DNA of 64,000 nucleotides from Leptasterias polaris (lineage: Eukaryota > Echinodermata > Asteroidea > Forcipulatida > Asteriidae), in NCBI GenBank assembly GCA_037783415.1, contig JAZGTN010000149.1, forward strand, positions 1,178,001 to 1,242,000, in the 5' to 3' direction. Positions 9,434 to 21,641 of this stretch are shown one piece after another. The notes beneath the pieces were generated by a model that made no database searches, had not been told where the DNA came from, and saw only the letters and a program-made list of their open reading frames with translations. The position numbers were made by a program, and so were the translations under genes. The stretch's first letter is position 1. Each line of letters begins with the position of its first letter.

Positions 9434-10720
9434 CAAATGGTTTATAACTGAAAAGAAATTGAATATCGGTTGTGTAGTTCTTGAGATGTGGTCTCACTTC
9501 CGGTTGACCTGGAAGTAAAGGTCAACATGGGGTCACGGTTACCCAAGGCTAATCTTCAAAGCCCAAGGAGTCAATAACTGAAAAAAGTTTGAAAATCGGT
9601 TGTGTAATTCTTGAGATATGGTCCCACTTCCGGTTGACCCTTAGGTAAAGGTCAACATGGGGTCACGGTTACCCAAGGCTAACCTTCAATGCCCTAGGAG
9701 TCTATAACTGAAAAAAGTTTGAAAATCGGCTGTGTAATTTTTGAAATATGGTCCCACTTCCGGTTGACCCGTAGGTAAAGGTCAACATGGGGTCACGGTT
9801 ACCCAAGGCTAATCTGCAATGCCCAAGGAGTCTATAACTGAAAACAGTTTGAAAATCAGTTGTGTAATTCTTGAGATATGGTCCCACTTCCGGTTGACCT
9901 GGAAGTAAAGGTCAACATGGGGTCATGGTTACCCAATGCTAATATCCCATTCCCAAGGAGTCTAGAACTGAAAAAAGTTTTAAAATCGGCTGTGTAGTTC
10001 TTGAGATATGGTCCCACTTCCGGTTGACCCGGAAGTAAAGGTCACATGGGGTCACGGTTACCCAAGGCTAATTTCCAATGCCCAAGGAGTCTATAACTGA
10101 ACAAAGTTTGAAAATCGGTTGTGTAGTTCTTTAGATATGGTCCCACTTCCGGTTGACCCATAGGTAAAGGTCAACATGGGGTCACGGTTACCCAAGGCTA
10201 ATCTGCAATGCCCAAGGAGTCTATAACTGAAAACAGTTTGAAAATCAGTTGTGTAATTCTTGAGATATGGTCCCACTTCCGGTTGACCTGGAAGTAAAGG
10301 TCAACATGGGGTCATGGTTACCCAATGCTAATATCCCATTCCCAAGGAGTCTAGAACTGAAAAAAGTTTTAAAATCGGCTGTGTAGTTCTTGAGATATGG
10401 TCCCACTTCCGGTTGACCCGGAAGTAAAGGTCAGCATGGGGTCACGGTTACCCAAGGCTAACTTCCAATGCCCAAGGAGTCTATAACTGAACAAAGTTTG
10501 AAAATCGGTTGTGTAGTTCTTTAGATATGGTCCCACTTCCGGTTGACCCATAGGTAAAGGTCAACATGGGGTCACGGTTACCCAAGGCTAATCTTCAATG
10601 CCCAAGGAGTCTATAACTAAAAACAGTTTGAAAAACGGTTGTGTAGTTCTTGAGATATGGTCCCACTTCCGGTTGACCCGAAAGTAAAGGTCAACATGGG
10701 TTCACGGTTACCCAAGGCTT
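9434..10720 (+). repeat. 130-bp minisatellite block, about 10 copies
   Basis: Within the block, pairs of adjacent copies recur as larger groups: the series around 9890-10140 is nearly repeated around 10280-10530. Local duplication of several copies at once therefore contributed to growth. The block ends at AAGGCTTTTCGAGATACAG. Confidence 0.95.
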
Positions 10721-11721
10721 TTCGAGATACAGTGATCTCAAGATTGGCTAATTAAATATTCACCTCACTGTAAATGGGCAAATTAATTAAGAATAAAAAA
10801 AAATATTACATTGAGAGTTAAGTTCATGTACTAAGCTTCAATATGATATAGGACCTAACTCTTTCATATTTGTATGCTTTAGGATAATAGGTCACATGCA
10901 AGGTTGTGTAAACAGGTTTTTTTACTTGAAATTTTGTTTATGAAACTGCTGTTACACGGGTCACCAACTGTTTCAGAAACGGTATGTTGACCAAAAATAA
11001 CCGTGAATGCTCAGGCTTATACATAAGCCTGTGACGGTTACACGGTTAAGTGACAGATCTTACGGTTAAACGTTTACATTTATTTGTACGCTTCGAATAA
11101 ATGTTGAAAAAAACACTTAAAAAGTGCCGCGTAATGCTGACCATAATAATTGCCAAACACACCTATATAATTTCCAATTTACACCTATATCGTTTCTGTG
11201 ATTACGGTTTTCACAGCACAATATCCCATAAAACACACACACAAATCATTCCAATTTACAGACTCGTAGTCTTTGTTATTTCATTACATCTGTGCATGTA
11301 GCAATATTTGTGAGAAACATTGCACGCTAGGGGGCGTTCCACAACAATTCGTGAATGCGCAGGCTTATACGTAAGCCTGTGACGGTTACACGATTAAGTG
11401 ACAGATCTTACGGTTAAACGTTCACATTTGTACGGTTCGGATAAACGTTGAAAAATTCACTTGAAAAGTGCTGCGAAATGCTGACCATAATAATTGCCAC
11501 ACGCACCTATATCGTTTCCAATACTTTGTGTGCGGCATTAGTTGCAAGAAACATTGAACGCTAGAGGGCGTTCCACAACAATTCATAAATGCGCAGGCTT
11601 ATACGTAAGCCTGTGACGGTTACACGGTTAAGTGACAGATCTTACGGTTAAACGTTCACATTTGTACGGTTCGGATAAACGTTGAAAAATTCACTTGAAA
11701 AGTGCTGCGAAATGCTGACCA

Positions 11722-12248
11722 TTTCATTTCATTTCATTTATTATTTCACAGGGCAGAAACAATCACAAATAAAGAACAACAAAAGAGATAAACATAAGTA
11801 CATTTTGTAGAGAAGCAAACATGACACAAAGTTGACAGCACCCCTGTAGGATCACCAAATGCGAACCAAATCACAATCGAGTGGCTTTCGAATTTATGCT
11901 GCCAAAAAAAAAAAACAAAAAAAAAAAAAAAAAAAAATCAGAAAAATAAAATCCATCCAAGGGATGTAATACAAGAACAAACCCAATCATAAAAAAAAAA
12001 ATATAAGGAACAATTTAGTTTAGAAGTATTATGATGGCAAGTCCAAATGTATACCTGGGGACAGGGTATGTTTACGAAGTTCTGTCATGAAAGAAGTTAA
12101 ACCTGATATGACCATATCCTTCACATTTAATGGTAAACCATCCCACAATCTAGGAAATCTGTTGAAGAGTGAATTATGTAATGCATTAGTTCTGGCTTTC
12201 TGGTGATAAAATTTAACAGTTTCGACATGCCTAATGTTGACTTTAATA
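11722..12248 (-). mobile_element. 5'-truncated LINE tail (minus strand) inserted in unit 2
   Basis: The segment is foreign to the unit: sister copies read straight from GACCAT to AATAATTGCC. On the minus strand it encodes the last part of a non-LTR retrotransposon ORF2-like protein (RFPRLWDGLPLNVKD, then a FMTELRKHTL-like ending, stop near 12029). This LWxxLPxxV...F...L..HTL pattern is the usual C-terminus downstream of the reverse transcriptase. A 3' untranslated region of about 300 bp follows, with long A-runs read on the plus strand (11906-11938), and ends in a (TGAAA)n tail at 11722-11740. No clear target duplication is visible. The catalytic domains are absent. Confidence 0.7.
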
Positions 12249-12812
12249 ATAATAATTGCCACAGTACACACCTATATCGTTTCCAATACTTTGTGTGCGG
12301 CATTAGTTGCAAGAAACATTGAACGCTAGAGGGCGTTCCACAACAATTCATAAATGCGCAGGCTTATACGTAAGCCTGTGACGGTTACACGGTTAAGTGA
12401 CAAATCTTACGGTTAAACGTTCACATTTGTACGGTTCGGATAAACGTTGAAAAATTCACTTGAAAAGTGCTGCGAAATGCTGACCATAATAATTGCCAAA
12501 CACACCTATATCGTTTCCAATTTACAGGTTTGATTCTTTGTGATTTCATTACTTTGCGTGTGGCATTAGTTGAAAGAAACATTGAACGCTAGAGGGCGTT
12601 CCACAACAAATCGATTGCACAGTTACCCGGTTAACCAAACAATAATTCTGTTAAACGTTTAAATGTTTACGTTTACATTTAAATGCTGAGGCTTTGTAAG
12701 CCTGCCTGTGACGGTCACACGGTTAACCATCCAATCAACCGGTTGAACATCTACATTATTACGGTTCGGATAAATGTTGAAAAATCATCTTCAAAAAGTG
12801 TTGCGAAATTTT

Positions 12813-12854
12813 GACCATAATAAATGTGAACAACCGTTCACATTTATTATGGTC
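12813..12854. repeat. Perfect palindrome, 19-bp arms, 4-nt loop
   Basis: GACCATAATAAATGTGAAC, AACC, then the exact reverse complement of the first arm. The same palindrome occurs at 33488-33529. Most units have only the left arm; units 9-11 have only the right arm. Confidence 0.95.
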
Positions 12855-13870
12855 GTTTCAGAAATTATTACGAGTTTACTAAAAATTAACTGTAAATGCA
12901 TGTCAACAAAAATGATGTTGTATTTAATTCGTAATCGTAAAAATTGTTCTACCCTGAAATGCCAATCGAGTATGTTATATTTGTTTAGGCTAAAACAGTC
13001 AATTCATATGGGATACGATTGTATTGTAATTTTGTCTCTTCCACAACCCCAAATCCAACACTGACTGTTTAGCCATGAAAAACGATTTTCTCTTTACACA
13101 CTCCTTTCCTCAATCAGCTTTTTATTGCCATATTGCAAGGGCCATCAAGTTTTGTAACTGATACATCGCGGTTTCCTGAAGTAATGCCTTTGCACAAGAA
13201 ATGTTAAACATATCGTTTTCCCGGCGAACGGGACCTAAGCGCATACAATTTTGCAACCCCCAAATTATGGACAAGAACACGGCACCCGTATTCTTTACGT
13301 CCACGGTGAAATCTGAATAACTATCTGAGTACACGACGATCGACGACGCTGCGCTGAGCAAGACAAATTCTTTTCGATTCTTGTGAATGAACGTAGACTT
13401 GTGTCAGTCGGCGACAGGAATGATGACTCTATGTATATTCTACATAAACGTCTAAATAAACGTCTACATAAACGTCTACAACACGGGTCATAAATGGGTT
13501 TAGGGCTTGAACGAATCTAGGAAACCCTAGAAAGATTGAGGGCGCTATACGAGTTTAACGGTGCGGGTTTTTTTACTAAAAAAAAATGGAAAAAAAATTA
13601 CTTTGTCGTTAATAAACACATATCAAATTCAAGTCAGAGTACCCATGGCGTTCAATTTGCCTGATAATTTTGGGTTTTTTTCTACTGACAATGTTTTAAT
13701 AAGTTTTGATGCTTTTAAGCTGATCGTCTATAAAACCTTTCTTGTTTTAAGAAACATTTGTGAATCCAGGACGTTAAAGTTGAGCTTAATTGAAAAAACT
13801 GTGTTTCTAGAAGTCGGATTTGTTTTCACTATCTCCATGTGTTTTGTACACGGGCGGAAATGCGCAATAA

Positions 13871-13880
13871 ATGACGTCAT
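13871..13880. promoter_or_regulatory. CRE-like palindrome ATGACGTCAT (representative)
   Basis: A full CREB/ATF consensus palindrome (TGACGTCA) is followed three bases later by a second TGACGTC. It is kept intact in units 1-11 (for example 9010, 17568, 21216, 25796, 29910, 34523, 38277, 41232, 44187, 47140) and mutated in unit 0 and the terminal unit. Binding is not shown. Confidence 0.4.
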
Positions 13881-14295
13881 TGTGACGTCGTTCCACATTT
13901 TAGGCCGAAAAGCACATCTACAGTACCCAAGAAGTCTAAAACTGAAAAAGGTTTGACGATCGGTCGTCTACTTTTTGAGATACAGTGCTCTAAAGTCTGG
14001 CTAATTAAATATTCACCTCGCTGTAAAGTGGCTAATTAATTAAGAATTTTAACATTTTTTACATTTAGAGTTAAGTTTATGTTCTAAGCTTCAATTTGAT
14101 ATATGATTTAACTCTTTCGTATTTGCGCTCTAGGATATTAGGCTTAAAGAAAAAAACGTGTGCAAATGCTATGGGATTTGAGTGGAAACAAAGAATAATA
14201 ATAATAACTAGACTTGAAGTGTTTGTGTACAAACACGAAGCTGTTCCGGTTTTCTGATTCATAAACAAAATTTAACCCTTGTCTAACATTTACTG

Positions 14296-15190
14296 CTCAA
14301 ATGGTTTATAACTGAAAAGAAATTGAATATCGGTTGTGTAGTTCTTGAGATGTGGTCTCACTTCCGGTTGACCTGGAAGTAAAGGTCAACATGGGGTCAT
14401 GGTTACCCAAGGCTAATCTGCAATGCCTAAGGAGTCTATAACTGAAAAAAGTTTGAAAATCGGCTGTGTAACTCTTGAGATATGGTCCCACTTCCGGTTG
14501 ACCCATAGGTAAAGGTCAACATGGGGTCACGGTTACCCAAGGCTAGTCTTCAATGCCCCACGAGTCTATAACTGAAAACAGTTTGAAAATCGGTTGTGTA
14601 GTTCTTGAGATATGGTCTTACTTCCGGTTGACTTGGAAGTAAAGGTCAACATGCGGTCACGGTTATCAAGTTTGATCTACAATGCCCAAGGAGTTTATAA
14701 CTGAAAAAAGTTTGAAAATCGGTTGTGTAATTCTTGAGATATGGTCCCACTTCCGGTTGACCCGGAAGTAAAGGTCAACATGGGGTCACGGTTACCAAGG
14801 CTAATATCCCATGGCCAAGGAGTCTAGAACTGAAAAATGTTTTAAAATAGGCTGTGTAGTTCTTGAAATATGGTCCCACTTCCGGTTGACCCGGAGGTAA
14901 AGGTCAACATGGGGTCACGGTTACCCAAGGCTTATCTGCAATGCCCAAGGAGTCTATAACTGAAAAAATTTTGAAAATCGGTTATGTAGTTCTTGAGATA
15001 TGGTCCCTTTTCCGGTTGACCCGGAAGTAAAGGTTTACATGAGGTCACGGTTATCCAAGGTTGATCTACAATTCCCAAGGAGTCTAGAACTGAAAAAAGT
15101 TTGAAAAACGATTGTGTAGTTCTTGAGATATGGTCCCACTTCCGGTTGACCCGGAAGTAAAGGTCAACATGGGTTCACGGTTACCCAAAG
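14296..15190 (+). repeat. 130-bp minisatellite block, about 7 copies
   Basis: This is a more varied block: some copies read GGTTATCAAGTTTGATC or GGTTTACATGAGGTCACGG, which destroys the DR5 half-sites. The variant order resembles 26223-27095. Confidence 0.9.
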
Positions 15191-17891
15191 CTTTTCGAGA
15201 TACAGTGATCTCAAGATTGGCTAATTAAATATTCACCTCACTGTAAATGGGCAAATTAATTCAGAATAATAAAAAAAATTACATTGAGAGTTAAGCTCAT
15301 GTACTAAGCTTCAATTTGATATAGGATCTAACTCTTTCATATTTGTACGCTTTAGGATATTAGGTCACATGCAAGGTTGTGTAAACAGGTTTTTTTTGCT
15401 TGAAATTTTGTTCATGAAACTGCTGTTACACGGGTCACCAACTGTTTCAGAAACGGTATGTTGACCAAAAATAACCGTGAATGCTCAGGCTTATACATAA
15501 GCCTGTGACGGTTACACGGTTAAGTGACAGATCTTACGGTTAAACGTTTACATTTATTTGTACGGTTCGGATAAACGTTGAAAAAATCACTTAAAAAGTG
15601 CCGCGTAATGCTGACCATAATAACTGTGATCACGATTTTCACAGCACAATATCCCATAAAACACACACATATCATTCCCAATTTACAGACTCATAGTCTT
15701 TGTTATTTCATTACATCTGTGCGTGTAGCAATATTTGTGAGAAACATTGCACGCTGGGGGCGTTCCACAACAATTCGTGAATGCGCAGGCTTATACGTAG
15801 GCCTGTGACGGTTACACGGTTAAGTGACAGATCCTATGGTTAAACGTTTACATTTATTTGTACGGTTCGGATAAACGTTGAACAAATCACTTAAAAAGTG
15901 CCGCGTATTATGCTGACCATAATAACTGTGATCACGATTTTCACAGCACAATATCCCATAAAACACACACTTATCATTCCCAATTTACAGACTCATAGTC
16001 TTTGTTATTTCATTACATCTGTGCGTGTAGTAATATTTGTGAGAAACATTGCACGCTAGGGGGCGTTCCACAACAATTCGTGAATGCGCAGGCTTATACG
16101 TAAGCCTGTGACGGTTACACGGTTAAGTGACAGATCTTACGGTTAAACGTTCACATTTGTACGGATCGGACAAACGTTGAAAAATTCACTTGAAAAGTGC
16201 TGCGAAATGCTGACCATAATAATTGCCAAACACACCTATATCGTTTCCAATTTACAGGCTTAATTCTTTGTTATTTCATTACTTTGCGTGCGGCATGAGT
16301 TGAAAGAAACATTGAACGCTAGAGGGCGTTCCACAACAAATCGATTGCACGGTTACCCGGTTAACCAAATGATAATCCTGTTAAACGTTTAAATGTTTAC
16401 GTTTACATTTAAATGCCGAGGCTTTGTAAGCCTGCCTGTGACGGTCACACGGTTAACCATCCGATCAACCGGTTGAACATCTACATTATTACGGTTCGGA
16501 TAAATGTTGAAAAATCATCCTCAAAAGTGTCGCGAAATTTTGACCATAATAAATGTGAACGGTTACACATGTAACTGATCGTTTCAGAAATGATTACGAG
16601 TTTACTCAAAAATAACTGTAAATGCATGTAAACAAAATGATGTATTTAATTCGTAATCGTAACAATTTTTCTACCCTGAAATGCCAATCGAGTATGTTAT
16701 ATTTGTTTAGGCTAAAACAGTACAAATTCATATGGGATACGATTGTATTGTAATTTTGTCTCTTCCACAACCCCAAATCCAACACTGACCGTTTAGTCAT
16801 GAAAAACGATTTTCTCTTTACCACTCCTTTCCTCAATCAGCTTTTTATTGCCTTATTGCAAGGGCCATCAAGTTTTGTAACTGATACATCGCGGTTTCCT
16901 GAAGTAATGCCTTTGCACAAGAAATGTTAAACATATCGTTTTCCCGGCGAACGGGACCTAAGTGCATACAAGTTTGCCACCCCAAACCATGGACAAGAAC
17001 ACGGCACTCATATTCTTTACGTCCACGGTAAAATCTGAATAACTATCTGACTACACGACGACGACGCTGCGCTGATAGCAAGACAAATTCTTTTCGATTC
17101 TTGTGAATGAACGTAGACTTGTGTCAGTCGGCGACAGGACTGATGACTCTATGTATATTCTACATAAACGTCTACAACACGGGTCATAAATGGGTTTAGG
17201 GCTTGAACGAATCTAGGAAACCCTAAAAAGATTGAGGGCGCTATACGAGTTTAACGGTGCGGGTTTTTTTACTTAAAAAAAAATGGAAAACAATTACTTT
17301 GTCGTTAATAAACACATATCAAATTCAAGTCAGAGTACCCATGGCGTTCAATTTGCCTGATAATTTTGGGTTTTTTTTCTACTGACAATGTTTTAATAAG
17401 TTTTGATGCTTTTAAACTGATCGTCTATAAAACCTTTCTTGTTTTAAGAAACATTTGTGAATCCAGGACGTTAAAGTTGAGCTTAATTGAAAAAACTGTG
17501 TTTCTAGAAGTCGGATTTGTTTTCACTATCTCCATGTGTTTTGTACACGGGCGAAAATGCGCAATAAATGACGTCATTGTGACGTCGTTCCACATTTTAG
17601 GCCGAAAAGCACATCTACAGTACCCAAGAAGTCTAAAACTGAAAAAAGTTTGACGATCGGTCGTCTACTTTTTGAGATACAGTGCTCTAAAGTCTGGCTA
17701 ATTAAATATTCACCTCGCTGTAAAGTGGCTAATTAATTAAGAATTTTAACATTTTTTACATTTAGAGTTAAGTTTATGTTCTAAGCTTCAATTTGATATA
17801 TGATTTAACTCTTTCGTATTTGCGCTCTAGGATATTAGGCTTAAAGAAAAAAACGTGTGCAAATGCTATGGGATTTGAGTGGAAACAAAGA

Positions 17892-18020
17892 ATAATAATA
17901 ATAATAATAATAATAATCTCGACGAAAACAATAGCTGTTCCGACCTATGTCGGAACAGCTAATAATAATAATCTCGACGAAAACAATAGCTGTTCCGACA
18001 GCTAGGTCGGAACAGCTAAT
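17892..18020 (+). repeat. AAT microsatellite with two hairpin repeats
   Basis: About eight AAT units are followed by two copies of a CTCGACGAAAACAAT lead and a hairpin. The arms are AGCTGTTCCGAC and GTCGGAACAGCT, with loop CTAT in the first and AGCTAG in the second. This is a small version of the array at 51009-52012. Confidence 0.9.
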
Positions 18021-18080
18021 AATAATAATAACTAGAGCTTAAGTGTTTGTCAACAAACACAGAGCTGTTCCTGTAATTTT

Positions 18081-18655
18081 CAAAGAGTTTAAAACTGAAA
18101 AGAAATTGAAAATCGGGTGTGTAGTTCTTGAGATATGGTCCCACTTCCGGTTGACCCGGAAGTAAAGGTCAACATGGGGTCACGGTTACCCAAGGCTAAT
18201 CCCCCATGCCTAAGGAGTCTAAAACTGAAAACAGTTTGACAATCGGTTGTGTAGTTCTTGAGATATGGCCTCACTCCCGGTTGACCCATAGGTAAAGGTC
18301 AACATGGGGTCACGGTTAACCAAGGCTAATCTCCAATGCCCAAGGAGGCTATAACTAAAAAAGTTTGAAAATCGGTTGTGTAGTTCTTGAGATAGGTCCC
18401 ACTTCCGGTTGACCCGGAAGTAAAGGTCAACATGGGGTCACGGTTACCCAAGGCTAATCTCCAATGCCCAAGGATTATATAGCTGAAACATGTTTGAAAA
18501 TCGGTTGTGTAGTTCTTGAGATAGGGTCCCACTTCCGGTTGACCCGTTAGTAAAAGTCAACATGGGGTCACGGTTGCCCAGGGCTAATCTCTAATGCCCA
18601 AGGAGTCTATAACTGAAAACAGTTTGACGATCGGTTGTATACATTTCGAGATATA
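18081..18655 (+). repeat. 130-bp minisatellite block, about 4.4 copies
   Basis: The last copy passes into GACGATCGGTTGTATACATTT, the form that joins the right flank. Two copies carry shortened GAGATAGGTCCC or GAGATAGGGTCCC. Confidence 0.9.
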
Positions 18656-19994
18656 GTGGTCTCAAGATTGGCTAATTAAATATTCACCTCGCTGTAAATG
18701 GGCTAATTAATTAAGAATTAAACAAAAAAATTACATTGAGAGTTAAGTTCATGTACTACTAAGCTTCAATTTAATATAGGATCTAACTCTTTCATATTTG
18801 TACGCTTTAGGATATTAGGTCACATGCAAGGTTGTGTAAACAGGTTTTTTTACTTCAAATTTTGTTTATGAAACTGCTGTTACACGGGTCACCAACTGTT
18901 TCAGAAACGGTATGTTGACCAAAAATAACCGTGAATGCTCAGGCTTATACATAAGCCTGTGACGGTTACACGGTTAAGTGACAGATCTTACGGTTAAACG
19001 TTTACATTTATTTGTGCGGTTCGAATAAACTTTGAAAAAAATCACTTAAAAAGTGCCGTGTATTGCTGACCATAATAATTGCCACACACATACATATCAT
19101 TCCCAATTTACAGACTCGTATTCTTTGTTATTTCAATACATCTGTGCGTGTAGCAATATTTGTGCGAAACATTGCCCGCTAGGGGGCGTTCCACAACACT
19201 TCGATTGCGCATGCTCGTCTTTGCAGGGTGAATGCGCAAAGTCAAATTTCTGCAGTGAAGAATGAAGATACAATGTTTTTGATCACATGCCGGTTGTGTA
19301 AACAGTTTTTTTTACATGAACTGTTGTTCATGAAACTGCTGTTACACGGGTCACCAACTGTTTCAGAAACAGTTACACATTTACAAAAAAATTACTGTGA
19401 ATGCGCAGGCTTATACGTAAGCCTGTGACGGTTATACAGTTAAGTGACAGATCTTACGGTTAAACGTTCACATTTGTACGGTTCAGATAAACGTTGAAAA
19501 ATTCACTTGAAAAGTGCTGCGAAATGCTGACCATAATAATTGCCACACACACCCATATCGTTTCCATTTTACAGGCTTAAGTCTTTGTTATTTCATTACT
19601 TTGTGTGCGGCATTAGTTGCAAGAAAAATTGAAGACTAGAGGGCGATCCACAACAAATCGATTGCACGGTTACCCGGTTAACCAAACGATAATCTTGTTA
19701 CTCGTTCAAATGTTAACGATTGGGATCAGCGTAAACAAATTCACTTGAAAAGTGCTGCGAAAATTGTGACCATTACGTGTCAGAAAACAGTTACACGTTT
19801 TAAAAAAAATGTGAGTGGGCGGGCTTATACGTAAGCCTGTGACAGTTACACGGTTAAGTGACAGATCATCCGGTTAATCGTTTATATTTGTACGGTTCGG
19901 ATAAACGTTGAAAAGTGTTTTGTTAGTATAATATAGTCCCTAGGAAAAAAAACCCGCTTTGAATAGTAACAATTCTATGGCACATCATTTCACT

Positions 19995-20248
19995 AGGGCC
20001 CAAATTTATGGCCAGCTTAATGCTGAATTCTGCGCTTAGGGGTCACCATTCTCTGCTTAACGAGCAAGCAGCACAGAATTTCTGCGCTAGCTGTGTAAGC
20101 GTAGAATGCCTAGTAACGTTGACTACGCAAGCACACAAAATGCCATGCTAACCCGTGTAAAACGCTTGACATAAGCACAGAATAACCTGCTTCGTCAGTA
20201 AGCGCCGATCCTAAGCTTACGGTAAGCAGAGCCATAAAATTGGGCCCT
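19995..20248. mobile_element. MITE with AGGGCCCAA terminal inverted repeats
   Basis: The left end reads AGGGCCCAAATTTATGGC and the right end is its near-perfect reverse complement (one internal difference), bounding 254 bp. Outside them CACT and AGTG extend the symmetry. The interior has CTGCTTAACGAGCAAGC-like words and no coding capacity. No identical flanking target duplication is visible. The family is not certain. Confidence 0.75.
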
Positions 20249-21641
20249 GCAGTGATATATAGATTGATGTAAAAAAAAATTAATGTAAATGTTGGTTGTT
20301 TTAGAAACTGTTTGCAGTTTTCTATATTAAACACACTATTGTGTCTTTGTAACGATTAGTATGTTCTTGCTGGGCTAAAGTAATAAATATGGGGTAAGGG
20401 TTTATTGTTAATTTTTGTTCTTCACCCCCAAATCTAGCACTGACCGTTTAGCAAGATAATTTCTCTTTTGTACACCTTTCCTTAATCAGCTCTTTTTATT
20501 GTTTATTGCAACCGCCATCAAGTTTTGTAACTGATTCATCGCGGTTTCCTGAAGTAATTCCTTTGCACAAGAAACGTTAAACATATCGTTTTCCGGCGAA
20601 CGGGACCCAAGCGCAGACAAGTTTGCCACCCCAAACCATGGACAAGAACACGGCACTCATATTCTTTACGTCCACGGTGAAATCTGAATAACTATCTGAC
20701 TACACGACGACGACGCTGCGCTGATAGCAAGACAAATTCTTTTCGATTCTTGTGAATGAACGTAGACTTGTGTCAGTCGGCGACAGGAATGATGACTCTA
20801 TGTATATTCTATAGAAACGTCTACAACACGGGTCATAAATGGGTTTAGGGCTTGAACGAATCTAGGAAACCCTAGAAATATTGAGGGCGCTATACGAGTT
20901 TAACGGTGCGTTTTTTTTTACTTAACAAAAAAGGGAAAAAATTTACTCTGTCGTTAATAAACACATATCAAATTCAAGTCAGAGTACCCATGGCGTTCAA
21001 TTTGCCTGAGAATTTTTTTTTTTTTTCTACTGACAATGTTTTAATAAGTTTTGATGCTTTTAAACTGATCGTCTATAAAACCTTTCTTGTTTTAAGAAAC
21101 ATTTGTGAATCCAGGACGTTAAAGTTGAGCTTAATTGAAAAAACTGTGTTTCTAGAAGTCACATTTGTTTTCACTATCTCCATTTGTTTTGTACATGGGC
21201 GAAAACGCGCAATAAATGACGTCATTGTGACGTCGTTCCACATTTTAGGCCGAAAAGCACATCTACAGTACCCAAGAAGTCTAAAACTGAAAAAAGTTTG
21301 ACGATCGGTCGTCTACTTTTTGAGATAGAGTGCTCTAAAGTCTGGCTAATTAAATATTCACCTTGCTGTAAAGTGGCTAATTAATTAAGAATTTTAACAT
21401 TTTTTACATTTAGAGTTAAGTTTATGTTCTAAGCTTCAATTTGATATATGTTTTAACTCTTTCGTATTTGCGCTCTAGGATATTAGGCTTAAAGAAAAAA
21501 ACGTGTGCAAATGCTATGGGATTTGAGTGGAAACAAAGAATAATAATAATAACTAGACTTGAGGTGTTTGTGTACAAACACGAAGCTGTTCCGGTTTTCT
21601 GATTCATAAAAAAAATGTAACCCTTGTCAAACATTTACTGC

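Larger units (their letters stand above)
9434..14295 (+). repeat. Macrosatellite unit 2, with LINE insertion and perfect palindrome
   Basis: The unit has a minisatellite at 9434-10720 and four hairpin sub-repeats (stems at 11012-11031, 11360-11379, 11594-11613 and 12359-12378). A minus-strand LINE tail (11722-12248) splits the third sub-repeat. A perfect 19-bp-arm palindrome lies at 12813-12854. Three short tandem ATAAACGTCTA copies occur near 13443-13480 where sister units have one. ATGACGTCAT is at 13871-13880 and the GTGTTTGT/ACAAACAC palindrome at 14219-14236. Confidence 0.85.
14296..18080 (+). repeat. Macrosatellite unit 3
   Basis: The unit has a minisatellite at 14296-15190, stems at 15486-15505, 15786-15805 (loop-side base changed) and 16089-16108, and ATGACGTCAT at 17568-17577. 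At its end the AATAAT tract is expanded and holds two TAGCTGTTCCGAC hairpins (17933-17960 and 17988-18017), then a GTGTTTGTCAACAAACAC palindrome near 18045. Its middle closely matches unit 8. Confidence 0.85.
18081..21641 (+). repeat. Macrosatellite unit 4, carrying a MITE
   Basis: The unit has a minisatellite at 18081-18655 and stems at 18940-18959 and 19406-19425. A strongly diverged stretch (19700-20460) has lost the usual TTAAACGTTTAA segment and holds the MITE at 19995-20248. The standard body resumes by about 20420. ATGACGTCAT is at 21216-21225. The frame downstream of the CCATGG at 20989 is open here. Confidence 0.8.

Noticed and set aside
10091..10551. Repeated 60-85 codon minus-strand frames across the minisatellite (MGPYLKNYTTDFQ type)
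   Set aside because: They come from the 130-bp period and occur wherever the copy variants lack stops; there is no start context or domain.
13495..13535. Telomere-like GGGTTTAGGG / AAACCCTAG words in the unit body
   Set aside because: Single words, not tandem telomeric repeats, and they are present in every unit as ordinary body sequence.
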